Shown piece after piece: positions 53,481-64,000 of a DNA stretch of 64,000 nucleotides (within the stretch, counting starts at the first letter, position 1; every line of letters begins with the position of its first letter). The stretch lies in the NCBI GenBank assembly GCA_946902875.1, contig OX336336.1, forward strand, positions 1,520,545 to 1,584,544, in the 5' to 3' direction. This stretch comes from Nematopogon swammerdamellus (lineage: Eukaryota > Arthropoda > Insecta > Lepidoptera > Adelidae). Made by a program: the position numbers and the translations under genes. The notes beneath the pieces were generated by a model. That model had not been told where the DNA came from and did not search any database. It saw only the letters and a program-made list of their open reading frames with translations.

Positions 53481-53589
53481 ATGACACGCCTTAACCGTGT
53501 GCTGTGTGTACATTAGACTGTGTATCGATCGACAAGGTGTCGTTGCAACGTTTGTGCCATTTCGATGTCTTAACTTGTTCTATCTCACA

Positions 53590-54050
53590 TTTTTAGGGTT
53601 CCGTATCCGTCGTACGGCACCCTATTACTAAGCCTACGCCGCCGTCTGTCTGTCTGTGTGTCCGAGGGCTGTATCTCTTGAACCGTAATAGGTAGCCCGT
53701 TGAAAATATCACAGAATATGTGTTATTATGGTCGATATAACAAGAAATAATAAAAATAAGAAAAAGTAAAAAATTCACGGGGTCCCCATACAAGAAACTA
53801 AAAAGTGTATGCGCGCCATCTACCGAAAACAGTAATCGCTCTCTCATCTCCCCGTGCGACACGCACATTTTTTTATGGAAACTGACACGCTTGTCTACAT
53901 CACCTACTACACCCGTGATGTCAGCCCTAACACCCTGGCACAGTAAATATAATAACATAGCTATATATTTTCTATGACCCTGGTGAACTAGGTGCCATGT
54001 CATTCTTTCCTTCGGTCATGCCGGCTACACCGAACTGAACTAAACGGAAA
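53590..54050 (-). repeat. 'GGGTTCCGTATCC' repeat then SINE S2 3' part, minus strand
   Basis: 53597-53830: GGGTTCCGTATCCGTCGTAC, GTCTGTCTGTCTG, AACTAAAAAGTGTATGCGCG. 53875-54045: TATGGAAACTGACACGCTTG and CCCTGGTGAACTAGGTGCCA. Confidence 0.75.
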
Positions 54051-54067
54051 AACATCAAAGTATTGTT

Positions 54068-54948
54068 TGAAAACTACACTCTTCACTGGATTGCATCTCT
54101 TTGAAAACTGGACTACTTCATTTTACTGGATTGCATCTTTTTGAAAATTTGACTACTTCTCTATACTGGATTGCATCTCTTTGAAAACTGGACTAAGTAC
54201 ATCTCTTTACTGGATTGCATCTTTTTGAAAATTTGACTACTTCATTTTACAGGATTGCATCTTTTTGAAAATTTGAATACTTCTCTATACTGGATTGCAT
54301 CTCTTTGAAAACTGGACTAAGTACATCTCTTTACTGGATGGCATCTTTTTGAAAATTTGACTACTTCATTTTACTGGATTGCATCTTTTTGAAAATTTGA
54401 CTACTTCTCTATACTGGATTGCATCTCTTTGAAAACTGGACTAAGTACATCTCTTTACTGGATTGCATCTTTTTGAAAATTTGAATACTTCTCTATACTG
54501 GATTGCATCTCTTTGAAAACTGGACTAAGTACATCTCTTTACTGGATTGCATCTTTTTGAAAATTTGACTACTTCATTTTACTGGATTGCATCTTTTTTA
54601 AAATTTGACTACTTCTCTATACTGGATTGCATCTCTTTGAAAACTGGACTAAGTACATCTCTTTACTGGATTGCATCTTTTTGAAAATTTGACTACTTCA
54701 TTTTACTGGATTGCATCTTTTTGAAAATTTGAATACTTCTCTATACTGGATTGCATCTCTTTGAAAACTGGACTAAGTACATCTCTTTACTGGATTGCAC
54801 CTTTTTGAAAACTGGACTACTTGTCTTTACTGCATTGCATCTCTTTGAAAATTGGACTACTTCTCTGTACTGGATTGCATCTCTTTGAAAACTGGACTAC
54901 TTCTCTGTACTGCATAATGCATTGCATCTCTTTGAAAACTAGACTACT
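54068..54948 (+). repeat. Minisatellite with a three-unit higher-order repeat
   Basis: About 22 units, each starting TACTGGATTGCATCTYTTTG. Three types follow one another: GAAAACTGGACTAAGTACAT (45 bp), GAAAATTTGACTACTTCATT (40 bp) and GAAAATTTGACTACTTCTCTA (40 bp), making an about 125-bp block repeated with some skipped members. Confidence 0.92.
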
Positions 54949-54949
54949 T

Positions 54950-55395
54950 TTGGATCCCGTAAGTAATGTTCCAGGTGGGACGACGACCTTAAGTACGTCG
55001 GAGAGAATCTGTAGTATCGTACCGCTGAAGGCCAGGAGGACTGGAGAAAATGGAAAGGTGTATTGGAAATTGGAGAGGTGTATATCCAGCAGTGGACGAG
55101 TAAACTAACTGACTGAAGTATTGTTTTCACAAGGGTTTTCATTCATATACACGGTGATTAACACCGTTGAATATTACTCAAATCGTTGTGTTTTCAGTTA
55201 TAAGTTGAGGAAGCACTCTTCCGTAATTTACTCTCTGTTAATGTTAACTAGATTCAGAACTTAATTTTGATTTTCCGTTTCGTTAATTTTACTTTCGTCA
55301 GCGCCACACGCACAACTCGGTCAAGTTTAGTTGTACAATATTTCATCGAAAATATTGCACATCTTGAAAGACCGTTTTTAAAGACACCCCTCAAA
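54950..55395. other. Spacer with a LINE-tail-like patch
   Basis: 54970-55110 (CAGGTGGGACGACGACCTTA, GTATATCCAGCAGTGGACGA) looks like a LINE 3' end common in Lepidoptera. The rest is unassigned. Confidence 0.4.
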
Positions 55396-55455
55396 ATTTA
55401 AAAAACCGGCCAAGTGCGAGTCGGACTCGCGCACCGAGGGTTCCGTACCACCACG
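55396..55455 (+). repeat. 'GGCCAAGTGCGAGTCGG' repeat piece
   Basis: CCGGCCAAGTGCGAGTCGGA..GCACCGAGGGTTCCGTACC. Confidence 0.8.
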
Positions 55456-55599
55456 TAGTTTGTTCTGTTATACTTTAGTGTTTGCACTATATTGTATGTA
55501 TTATTGTTTTTACGATAGAGCAAAAACAAAAACACGTTTAAAAAAACATGTTTCTTTTCTTTTTCCCTTAATTTTTACTATTAGTTTTTTTTATATTTG

Positions 55600-55955
55600 C
55601 CGCCTGGTGGGAAAGGGGCGAGAAAAGGATGACGCTGGCTCACCCGATGCGGCGCGGAGGCGCGCGCAAGCGTGCCTACTCGGCTCCTTCTTCCGTTCCC
55701 ACCGGGTTGGGGCTGCAGCACTCGCCGGAGACTCCGGCGCGACCGCACTAACAGCCCCGGGAGGTGCGCTCGACCGCTAACATGCGAAACGCGACGTTGG
55801 GCTCGGCGGGAGCGGACAGCTACGCACGGCGTATTCAAAATGGTTTGTAGAAGCTCGCTGATTGTCCGTTTTCCGACGCGGGAAAGCACGGCTCGTCATT
55901 CCCAGACGCCGCCGCCGGTTGATGGAGATCTCGTAGAATTTTCCACCAGCGACGG
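55600..55955 (+). other. GC-rich island with a possible first exon of an unknown gene
   Basis: Strong GC rise over 55600-55960. ATG at 55840 in the context TTCAAAATGG, a good insect start context, opens 38 codons (ending PPPVDGDLVEFSTSDG) and reaches GACGG|GTAGGT, a usable donor. No family recognised and no downstream exon found. It could equally be the GC-rich head of a transposon. Confidence 0.25.
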
Positions 55956-56059
55956 GTAGGTGAAAAGGAAATAATTTGGTTGGGAGGACAGGTAGGTAGG
56001 CAGGAAAAGTGTTAATACCCGCGAGATTTGAATCCACTGTCTCTCATTGATCAGAGATC

Positions 56060-56205
56060 AACCACCGCCATAATACAAAATATTCTGTGAAAATGTCTAC
56101 GTGTTACCGTTCAAAAGATACAGCCCTTTAAAGTTAGGACGGACAGACGGCGGCGTAGACTTATTAATATGGATGGCCTACGGACGGATACGGAACCCTA
56201 AAACA
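56060..56205 (+). repeat. 'GGATACGGAACCCTAAA' repeat end
   Basis: GTGTTACCGTTCAAAAGATA, GGACGGACAGACGGCG, CGGATACGGAACCCTAAAA. Confidence 0.7.
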
Positions 56206-56735
56206 TAAAAAATTCAATACATACACACGTTGGAATTGATTGCAAATAGTTCCCTACGTTGGATCAACTCATACATACTCGTAACTGTTAAACACCTAGG
56301 AAGACGACAGCAATGCTACTGAACTGACCACCCGCGAAATTGTACACGGAAGCTCGTCTAATTGCGGTCGTTGCGCGGTGCGTTGTGGCTGCGGTCGTGA
56401 TTGTCGATTTGAATTTGCACACCCCACTTTGGTTGGACGATTTTTACACTCTCGCTTTGCATCGGTGGACGAGAGAGTCATGAATACGTCCGTAAGAGAG
56501 TTGGTTCAACGACTGATATCAAAAATAACATTTTATTTTCGAATGATACACGCAAAGGAATATAGTATTTTCGATGTCGTCCGCCATAATTCTAACTATT
56601 TAATTCCACATAGCTTGGAGACTACCGTGAGTAAACGCGAAAAAACAAATTATGTATGTATATATTTAGGTATTATGTATTATATAAACTATTACATATA
56701 ATATACAAAACAAATTGTAATTTTTTTTATTCAGT
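56206..56735. other. Unassigned stretch
   Basis: Open + frame 56378-56701 shows no motif. Base composition changes at about 56500 from mixed to AT-rich. Confidence 0.3.
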
Positions 56736-57036
56736 TATAACATTTAAATATATACAACTAACAAATAATAACATTAAATTAAAAACTATACTAAATCTAA
56801 AATGAAACTATCTAAAACTAAATAAATAAATAAAATAAACCTACTTATAAAACCTACTAAAAGACCTATAAACAACTAATAAACCTATAAAAAAAAACTA
56901 GTAACCCTCCTCCAGGTGAGCCGATGTGGGCCCGGTTCCAAGAACGCTATCGGCATTACCACGTTGGATTTATTTAGTTTTAGATAGTTTCATTTTAGAT
57001 TTAGTATAGTTTTTAATTTAATGTTATTAATTGTAA
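56736..57036. mobile_element. Foldback element with about 65-bp arms
   Basis: AACATTAAATTAAAAACTAT..AAATGAAACTATCTAAAACT pairs with 56970-57032; the centre carries GATGTGGGCCCGGTTCCAAG. Confidence 0.78.
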
Positions 57037-57403
57037 TTGTATAATTCTGAAATTCCTCCTGTGATAGATGGCCTAACTCGAAAATCACAACTTTACAGGA
57101 GAGCCACAAAACTGCCCCCCATTATCATCTAATTGTTTAATGTTAGAAGACAGTTTATCATAAAATCTAACACTATTACAAATAAAGCTTTTTGAGGTTT
57201 TAGCTAATCTACATAATATGTCTTATTAGTTTTACATTATTCTTACACCGTAATTTAATTATGTATGTAATATTAATATTGGTTTCCATAAATGAAATAA
57301 TCATATTCGTATGCACGATATATGAACGATAACCGCATATAAATAGATTCAAGGGTTCTCAAGTTATAAGCGACCATAATCTCAGACAGATGGCAGTCAG
57401 ATT

Positions 57404-57473
57404 TTACATTTTTAGGTTTCCGTATCCCGTACGGAAGCCTATTACTAAGCCTACGCCGCCGTCTGTCTGTCTC

Positions 57474-57506
<33 letters not shown>

Positions 57507-57680
57507 CTGAGGGCTGTATCTCTTGAACGGTAATAGGTAGCCCGTTGAAATGATAAAAAATAGAAAAAGTAAAAAATTAAGGGAGTTCCCATACAAGAAA
57601 CGTCTTTTTTTTTCAATGTTTCTTTTGTGGTGCGGAAACCTCGTTGCGCGAGTCCGACTCGCACTTGGCCGGTTTTTTTT
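57404..57680 (-). repeat. 'GGCCAAGTGCGAGTCGG' repeat, minus strand
   Basis: GTATCCCGTACGGAAGCC, CTGTCCGTCCGTCC, ends GAGTCCGACTCGCACTTGGC. Confidence 0.8.
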
Positions 57681-57939
57681 CGCGCGCTCTTTCTGCCCTG
57701 TATATGTAATGATTTGTTCGCACGGTGCAGTTCGGTTAATTACATAACAATACAATAATAAACAATCGTGAGACTTGTGCGTGACACCTATCCCAACTAG
57801 GGTTGCCACCTTTTCTTTTGTCCATTCCCGGACAAAAAAGCAGCAGCGTAACATGATTGTTCACAGAGCAAAGATGGCTTCTGACATGATGACGTCATCG
57901 ATTTTCTAACTGAATCGGATATTCGTTTGATTATCCATA

Positions 57940-58020
57940 TGCTCTGTTGGTGTAGGGGTAGAGCGTATGAATTTTTTGATCTCATGGTCGTAGGTTCGAG
58001 TCCCCCTTGTACAAACATAT
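57940..58020 (+). repeat. tRNA-like SINE head
   Basis: TCTGTTGGTGTAGGGGTAGA (A box) and GGTCGTAGGTTCGAGTCCCC (B box) at tRNA-like spacing. The arms do not close into a clean tRNA, so it is called SINE-derived. Confidence 0.55.
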
Positions 58021-59035
58021 TTTGTTCAGCATTGTTAAATAGGTTTTTTTTTCTAACCAAATAAACTACTATGTTATCGAAAGTATTCAGTCGTCGGTAG
58101 TCAGTCAGTCAGTACTCATTGTTCGTCCACTGCTGGGCATACGCCTCTCACTTTTTCTCCAGTCCCCTCCAACGGTACGGAACCACTGACGTACTTAATG
58201 TCATTGTCCCATCTGGCGGGTGGTTTTACCACACTATGTCTATGTCCATGGCCGCCAGGGTAGGACCGTTTGCTCCAACGGCCGTTTTATCGTCGGCTGC
58301 TGTGCCCAACCCACTGCAGTTAGGTAAAATAAAGCATAATTGAAGATAAAATGTTTAATGGTGAATCAACTTTTTCTTGCTTTTGTTATCTGTTTGAAAA
58401 CAAGGTATTATCTTGACAAATTCACAAAATTTTGAGTAATTAAAAAAAAATATTGGTTACCCTGAGGACAACCCCTTTTTTCCATACAAAACTGGGGACA
58501 AAATTGTCCCCTGGGTCACCCCTAAAAATTTGGTTAATGTTTTATTTTCAATAGTTCTCTACTTTTATTTCAATTGCCTATCAACCTAAGTATTTTATAC
58601 TTATTGATTTTCAACTAAGTAATAAATTTTAATAAACTTTTGTTTTATTTGACTTTGCAGCTGGTTTTTACGTTACAAGAAAAAGTTGATCCACCATGTA
58701 TGTATTTAAATTGAAAAGAGTATTGGTGTGGCGATTCCCGGTTTGTCCGGCTCATTCCCGGACGGCTGGTAGCTCTAATGTCACCTGTTTTATTATGCAA
58801 GTTATAACCTGTGGCGGTCCTCAACTGTATCGTTCGCTAATCCGCTTATGGCGGCAGAGTTTCACTTCGCTTGCTTATAATTAACATTTGCAGTTTATAG
58901 TTTCACTTGCAGCCGTAGTTACGTGACTATTCTGAATTTTGTGTTCGTTACACTAATCGACATTCAAATTAGCGAGGTTGAGTTATGCTAATAAAACATG
59001 GGTTTTTAAATTACCGTGATTGTTGAGCATTATTA
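58021..59035. other. Unassigned stretch with LINE-tail-like patch
   Basis: 58090-58260 (GTCCACTGCTGGGCATACGC, TCATTGTCCCATCTGGCGGG) is a LINE 3' end look-alike. Words ATTCCCGGAC at 57822 and 58752 may be the borders of one element. Confidence 0.4.
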
Positions 59036-59039
59036 TAAA

Positions 59040-59280
59040 ACTAGCTTTTGCCCGCGGCTTCGCTCGCGTGAAATTCGTATTTTCATAGAATTCGGATGAT
59101 TGGTTTAAGAGTTATGGAGGAGCATACTTACATACAGAAAATATTTCTAAAAATCGTCAATTTAGTTTTAGTATCATACATGTATAGAGTCTACAAACAC
59201 AGTATCTCATAAAACAAAGTAACTTACTCCATGACCATACCTTACAGATTTATTATTAGTACATATATTGATTGATATTG
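59040..59280 (+). repeat. 'GCCCGCGGCTTCGCTCGCGTG' repeat
   Basis: Internally deleted version of 52480-53145; GAATTCGGATGATTGGTTTA and CATAAAACAAAGTAACTTAC are conserved. Confidence 0.8.
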
Positions 59281-60440
59281 ATTTCTCGGATTTACTCACG
59301 GTCGTCTCCGAGCTATGTGGCCGACGTTTCGCGACAAACGTATGGCCATCTTTATGAGTACTCTGCCTGGTGCGGCCACAGCCCATATCTTGAAAACTAC
59401 TGATCCTACTTTGATGAAACTTGCAATCAAAAAAGAATCGTCAAAATCGGTCAAAATCCGATTAAAAGTTTCATACATACACCTATAATTTTTTGTTTAT
59501 ATTTGTTTGGAAGCCGTAATATATTATAATATTATGTGAATATATTGCAGTTCCAAATCCGATTAAAAGTTTCGGATAAATGCGTGGACAAACATACATA
59601 CATACACCTATATCTTGTATATTTGTTTGGAAGCCCCGATATATTGCAGTTCCAATAATATTACATACATACGTGTCTAAATCTTTTTTTTTAAGTCGGT
59701 TAAAAAGTTTTCATATTTGTATTAAGTTAAGTGGCACGAGGACTCTATAGATAGTCGGAAGGCGGAGCTCGATGCCCGGTAGGCACATTTCCTGTCTCAT
59801 TCTGACTTTGACAACATATTGCAAGGTCTATGTAAAAGTAAATAAATACCTACCATTTCTTACAATCTACGCTTCGACGAGCATGCGACTGTGGTTAGGT
59901 AAATCGCCCCTCGTACATCATCGAAGAACAACAATAAATGTCAGGTTGTATTACGTAATCGTCTGCCAGTAGGAGCGATCACAATTGACGCGACGTACGT
60001 CGGCGAAGCAGAGAGTCGTAAGTGCAAATTTGTCATGAAACTCCGCCCAGAGGCACTTTCACCGGCCAAGCTGAGTACGGGTCGGGTGGAGTAGGGTGGT
60101 GTAAGATCTGAATGCATTGATTTTTTAACCGACTTCTTCAAAAAAGGAGGTTATAATTTCAACCCGTATGTATGTAATATCGTCGGATTTGCACAATATT
60201 CGTGTATGTTAGTCTAAGTGGGCTTCTAAACGGGTGTGCCAAATTTCATAAGTGTATGTATGTATATATGTATGTTTGTGTGTATGTATGTTTGTCCACG
60301 AATTTCTTGGAAACTATAAATCGAATTGCCAAAAAGTGTTAAATAATAAGTGTGAACTCAAGGGTCCGAATGTGAGTCAAAATATTATTTAACACTTTTA
60401 AGTTCTAGTTGTTTTTTTAAGTCGGTGCAATTTTTTAAAG
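59281..60440. repeat. Pieces of 'AAGTCGGTT' type repeats and a GTCGTCTCCGAG repeat
   Basis: 59294-59345 (ACTCACGGTCGTCTCCGAGC) recurs at 14564-14625 in gene A intron 5. 59690-59706 and 60123-60150 carry the AAGTCGGTTAAAAAG ends. 59710-60110 is unassigned. Confidence 0.55.
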
Positions 60441-60444
60441 GTAT

Positions 60445-60660
60445 TAAACTTCCGCACTGCGAAACTCTGGAATGCACTTCCTCCCGATGTGTTTCCTTCA
60501 GTGTATGACTTAGGATCTTTCAAGAGAAGCGTCACATAAGGCATCTGTCACGCCGGCACGGCATTCGCAGCCCCCGCTCTAAACCGAATGCTTTTGGGCG
60601 TCGTCGGCTGAACAATCCATGCGGACGGCGCCAAGTGTCTCGCGTATCCGTAAAAAATAT
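60445..60660 (+). mobile_element. Jockey-like LINE C-terminus and tail
   Basis: Reads FRTAKLWNALPPDVFPSVYD, LGSFKRSVT then stop at about 60540; tail GGCATCTGTCACGCCGGCAC .. GTAAAAAATATATATAT. Confidence 0.78.
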
Positions 60661-62224
60661 ATATATTACACCTACAATTAAATGTTTACCCTTACGTCCT
60701 TCAAACTCACATTGGTTTACGAGAAACATACATCGGAATTCGGAAGAAACCGATTTTTGATAGTGCGAAGCCTTAAAGGTGGCGCAGTAAATTTTATCTG
60801 TTGGTATAGTTAACAACGTATAATAATACGTTGTTCGAAAATTGGTATAAAGAGCTTTAACATAATAATGCTTATACAAATTTTCGACGAAACTAAATAA
60901 ACAATTATCTCGTAATTATTCATTACGTGACATAATACGAAACCGGTAGTGTTCTGTCAAGGATCAAAATTTTAATGTTTGTATTAATATGTTTGCGCGT
61001 ACGCATTCCATTACCACGTCCTTAGATCTATTTTTTCCGCTGTTTAAGGTTCAGCTGTGCCAAAAAATTCTCCCGATTGATGTTTTTCTCGTAAGCCATT
61101 GTGAATTTGATGTTGGAAAAACTAAATTAAATTCTACAAGATATACGGCATCTTAACAAAGAGCCTAAAACGCAATTGGACATATTTGATTCGATCGAAT
61201 AAATAAAATAAAAATATGCTATCGAAAATTCGGAAAGCCCGTATTTCTGTCCCGTTCATTATGTATGTCATGTAATTTTACATGTACACTATTATTATAA
61301 AGTTTGTAAGTTTGGATGTAGGAGGTACTTGCCCAGCTCCCTGAACAATTGTTTTCCGGCCGCGCAAATGGGACCTAAAGTTTCTATTGCGAACGGGATA
61401 CTAGCTACCTACTTACATTGTAATTAATATTATTTTATTCAGTTGACAACTTTTTCTTTCATTAGGTTTTATATTTATTTATTTAATTGGTACCTATGTG
61501 AAAAATAAATAATTTTGTTGTACGTTTGGGCTTTGTCGACATGTGCCTGGCTAATAAACTATTTAATTCGATGTGATTTCATTTGATTTGATTATAAAAC
61601 CGGTCAGTTGTATATCCGTCTGTCACACGCGCTGTCGGAGGCGATTATTTCGAAACGTGAATCTCAATAAACCAAAATAGGTTAAAGTAATCCTTTCAGT
61701 CCTTACGCTATGAAAACTCTTACGAGTGCACAAACACGTTTGCACTTAGAAACATAGATGCATATATACACCGCGCCTTTGGCCGCCGCAGCCTTGGAGA
61801 AGGTTGACTTGTATGTAGTTTTATGTTAGAAACGACGAGGGAGCGGCGACATATTGAGAGAAGTAGGTCAACGCGCGGTAAGTGCTGAACTAGACTGCAT
61901 TGACTTATCGGTGTTTAATTATAAATAAATTAAACTTGATTATTAATGTATACAATATGATAAAAATCACACCTTCATGTCCATTTACATTACAACAATA
62001 AATTATCTGTAGATACATATACTGTATTGTGCGTGTGTACATTAAAACATTTGCAAAAACAAAAAAAATATTGAGGATGAAGGATTGTTATAAATATTAT
62101 GAATATTTGTCTGTTTAATATGATATCATATGTATATATTGTATAATATGTTAGTACATACATACATACAAAGCACTAAAATTATGTCGAAATTTATGAC
62201 TGGATATTTGGAAGAACTACCTAC
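60661..62224. other. Gene-free, mostly AT-rich
   Basis: 61320-61410 (CTTGCCCAGCTCCCTGAACA, GGCCGCGCAAATGGGACC) has the look of a repeat end but I saw no second copy. No coding exon supported. Confidence 0.35.
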
Positions 62225-62712
62225 AAGACTGTACCGTGTGGGGTCGGTACTTAAAAAGAATAGCCCCACTGCATCTCTCCCCGTCGCATGTCGTAAAAGT
62301 CGACTAAGGGATAAGAAAATTCGTCAGCCTCGGTAGCTCAGTGGCGCGGTTGGTTAGTCAACTGTTATTAAGCAACGCTGAGCGCGGTCAGTGATTGGAT
62401 GGATGACCGCTCGACCGTTGGAGGCTGACCGTGGTTCGGATTCCACGTTAAACTGTAGGTCCCTTCCCTTCTTACCTTACTAGGTGGTAGGGTTTATCCC
62501 GGCCGGGTTGGTACCACCGCACTGAACGAAACGTCGGTCGAAACGGCTATGTAAATAGTTCGTGTTTTCCGTCCAGTTTAGTGTAGCCGACATGAAATGA
62601 AGGGAAGCACTGACATGGCACCTAGTTCACCCTGTGTTATGGGCTGACATCACGGATGTTGTAGGTGATGTAGCCAACCGTGTCAGGTTCCATAAAAAAA
62701 AAAAAAAAACTA
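62225..62712 (+). mobile_element. 'CCGGTAC' repeat 5' part joined to a complete SINE S2
   Basis: 62225-62315: ACCGTGTGGGGTCGGTACTT to CGACTAAGGGATAAG. 62323-62712: S2 with CAGCCTCGGTAGCTCAGTGG, AAGCAACGCTGAGCGCGGTC, GGATGACCGCTCGACCGTTG, full body and a 16-A tail. Best S2 copy in the window. Confidence 0.87.
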
Positions 62713-63600
62713 AATCAAATAGAAGATCAAATCTTAATGTACGAATTGTTCTTTTTCCTGGGAGGACCCTGGGCGGGAACAAGTCGGACTATTGGCACTA
62801 AGATGCCGGAAACTCCAAAAATTGGATGAAGAAATCTAAGCATGTACCTACTCGCTTTTTATATTTATTTATTCGAAGAACGGAGTTCCAGGTTCGTATC
62901 CTGGTCGGGGCGTATTTTTTCGGCTTTGCATTTATCTAATGAATAAATATTTGTCTGTTTGTTTGCATGCTCACATGTAGAAACTACTAATCCAATTTGA
63001 ATTGAGTATAATAGGTTCTCATTTAGTATTTTATATTTCATTGTTCACTTACTCGATCGGAAGATACACGAATTTATAAGTTTCACGAAAGTGTGGTCAA
63101 AATGTCTCTACAATACTCTACATACCAACGAAATGCCTCGCAAACGACGTGCCAGGGCGGGCTGTTTTCATTTAGCTCGCAGGGCGGGCGGATAGCCGCG
63201 GGGCGGCGGCAACGCAATTTTTTGACGTGATAACGTCACGTCTTATAAATTGATGAACACCGGCTGCACGCACGAAAAAGTGTCACGTTCCATCTGAGCC
63301 TGTGTGTGCAAGCGAGAGCGCGTAACAAGCGATAGAGAGGCACAATCGGCCCAAGCGTCGGCTTGTACACATTTATCTCTCTGGTTCTAAAGTACCAGGA
63401 AAGCACAAATTGAAAGGAGGTTACTCATACCATAATATATTATGCGCATCTGGCCGGTCGGAAAAGATTTCAAATTTATAATATTCATGACATGAAACAA
63501 GGGTCCGAATATGTATTACAATATCGATTCATGTATTTCGATTCAATACAACGACAGAGAACCAAATATTAGGTATTTAACACTTTTTAGTTCTAGGTTT
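62713..63600. other. Mixed unassigned DNA with a tRNA-like B box and a promoter-like patch
   Basis: 62888-62920 holds CCAGGTTCGTATCCTGGTCG, a B-box hairpin of a SINE. 63175-63330 is GC-rich with TGACG and ACGTCA inverted half sites (63223-63238) and TTATAAAT 5 bases on. Confidence 0.4.
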
Positions 63601-64000
63601 TTTTTGTTTGGAAGTCGGTTTCGTATTTTTTAAAACTGTTTTTATTTCATTATTTTTAGTAATATTAAATAAAAAAGAATAATCGAAATCGATTGAAGTG
63701 GTACAGAATGATTCGCCATATGTGTCAAACTGCAAATTGCTGAAAAAGTCCACTATATCAATCGGATTACGTTTTAAGGTTATCCTTTACAATTTGCCCT
63801 GGAATAAGCATGGGCAAAAATTCAAAGGGTTCCCCCGTGAATTTTTTTCTTTTTGTTATTTTTATTATTTGTTGTTATAACGGCCATAATAACACATATT
63901 CTGTAAAAATTTCAACGGGCTACCTATTACGGTTCAAGAGATACAGCATTTAATTTCATTTTCATTTTCATTTCATTTCATTTCAGACAGAGAGACAGAC
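63600..64000 (+). repeat. 'AAGTCGGTT' piece and truncated 'ACAGACAGAC' repeat at the window edge
   Basis: 63640-63770 is related to 45110-45260 (AATCGAAATCG.TTGAAGTGG). 63830-64000: TATAACGGCCATAATAACAC, ACGGGCTACCTATTACGGTT, as in 32690-32760. Confidence 0.72.

Noticed and set aside
56378..56701. 107-codon + frame with a Cys-rich start
   Set aside because: No motif, AT-rich second half, no splice sites matching a gene; left as unassigned.
57940..58020. Possible real tRNA gene
   Set aside because: A and B boxes are present but acceptor and anticodon stems do not pair cleanly; more likely the head of a tRNA-derived SINE. The same applies to 10435-10500, 19070-19140 and 32090-32150.

Overview
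This window is eukaryotic, AT-rich and crowded with transposon remnants. It is almost certainly from a moth or butterfly (Lepidoptera). The evidence is short coding exons with GT/AG borders, very many SINE, MITE and LINE fragments of the kind common in lepidopteran genomes, and proteins of insect type. There are no operons, CRISPR arrays or bacterial signals.

Two real protein-coding genes stand out. They are convergent paralogues of the 'nose resistant to fluoxetine-6' (NRF-6)-like family: a secreted-side N-terminal NRF domain followed by a multipass acyltransferase-3 domain. Gene A is on the + strand (12 exons seen, 8164-23120, about 800 residues). Gene B is on the - strand (12 exons seen, 49107 down to 28471, about 645 residues). 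Exons were built by hand from homologous blocks between the two copies, splice sites and codon phase, and every junction keeps the frame. The first coding exon(s) of both genes, with start codon and signal peptide, were not found with confidence; they may lie in 1-8160 for A and 49110-64000 for B.

The two genes share five exon sizes or block lengths exactly (166, 175 and 143 nt, plus a 306-nt block) but differ in intron positions. Gene A fuses three B exons into one 943-nt exon carrying a large extra hydrophilic loop. Both genes show fresh local exon duplication. Gene A has a dead copy of exon 8 with a stop codon and a truncated copy of exon 11. Gene B has a 147-bp exon-end-plus-donor unit repeated six times. 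A signal-peptide-like exon lies inside gene B between exons 4 and 5, and could be an alternative start.

Layout: 1-8160 repeats and a 52-bp satellite; 8164-23120 gene A; 23121-28470 intergenic, with LINE remnants and strong palindromic elements; 28471-49107 gene B, with introns holding a GGCCTTCGGCC array, foldback elements and minisatellites; 49110-64000 a jockey-like LINE remnant, SINEs, a three-part minisatellite and mostly unassigned DNA. One SINE family appears to join a tRNA-like A box to a 5S-rRNA-like internal promoter region.
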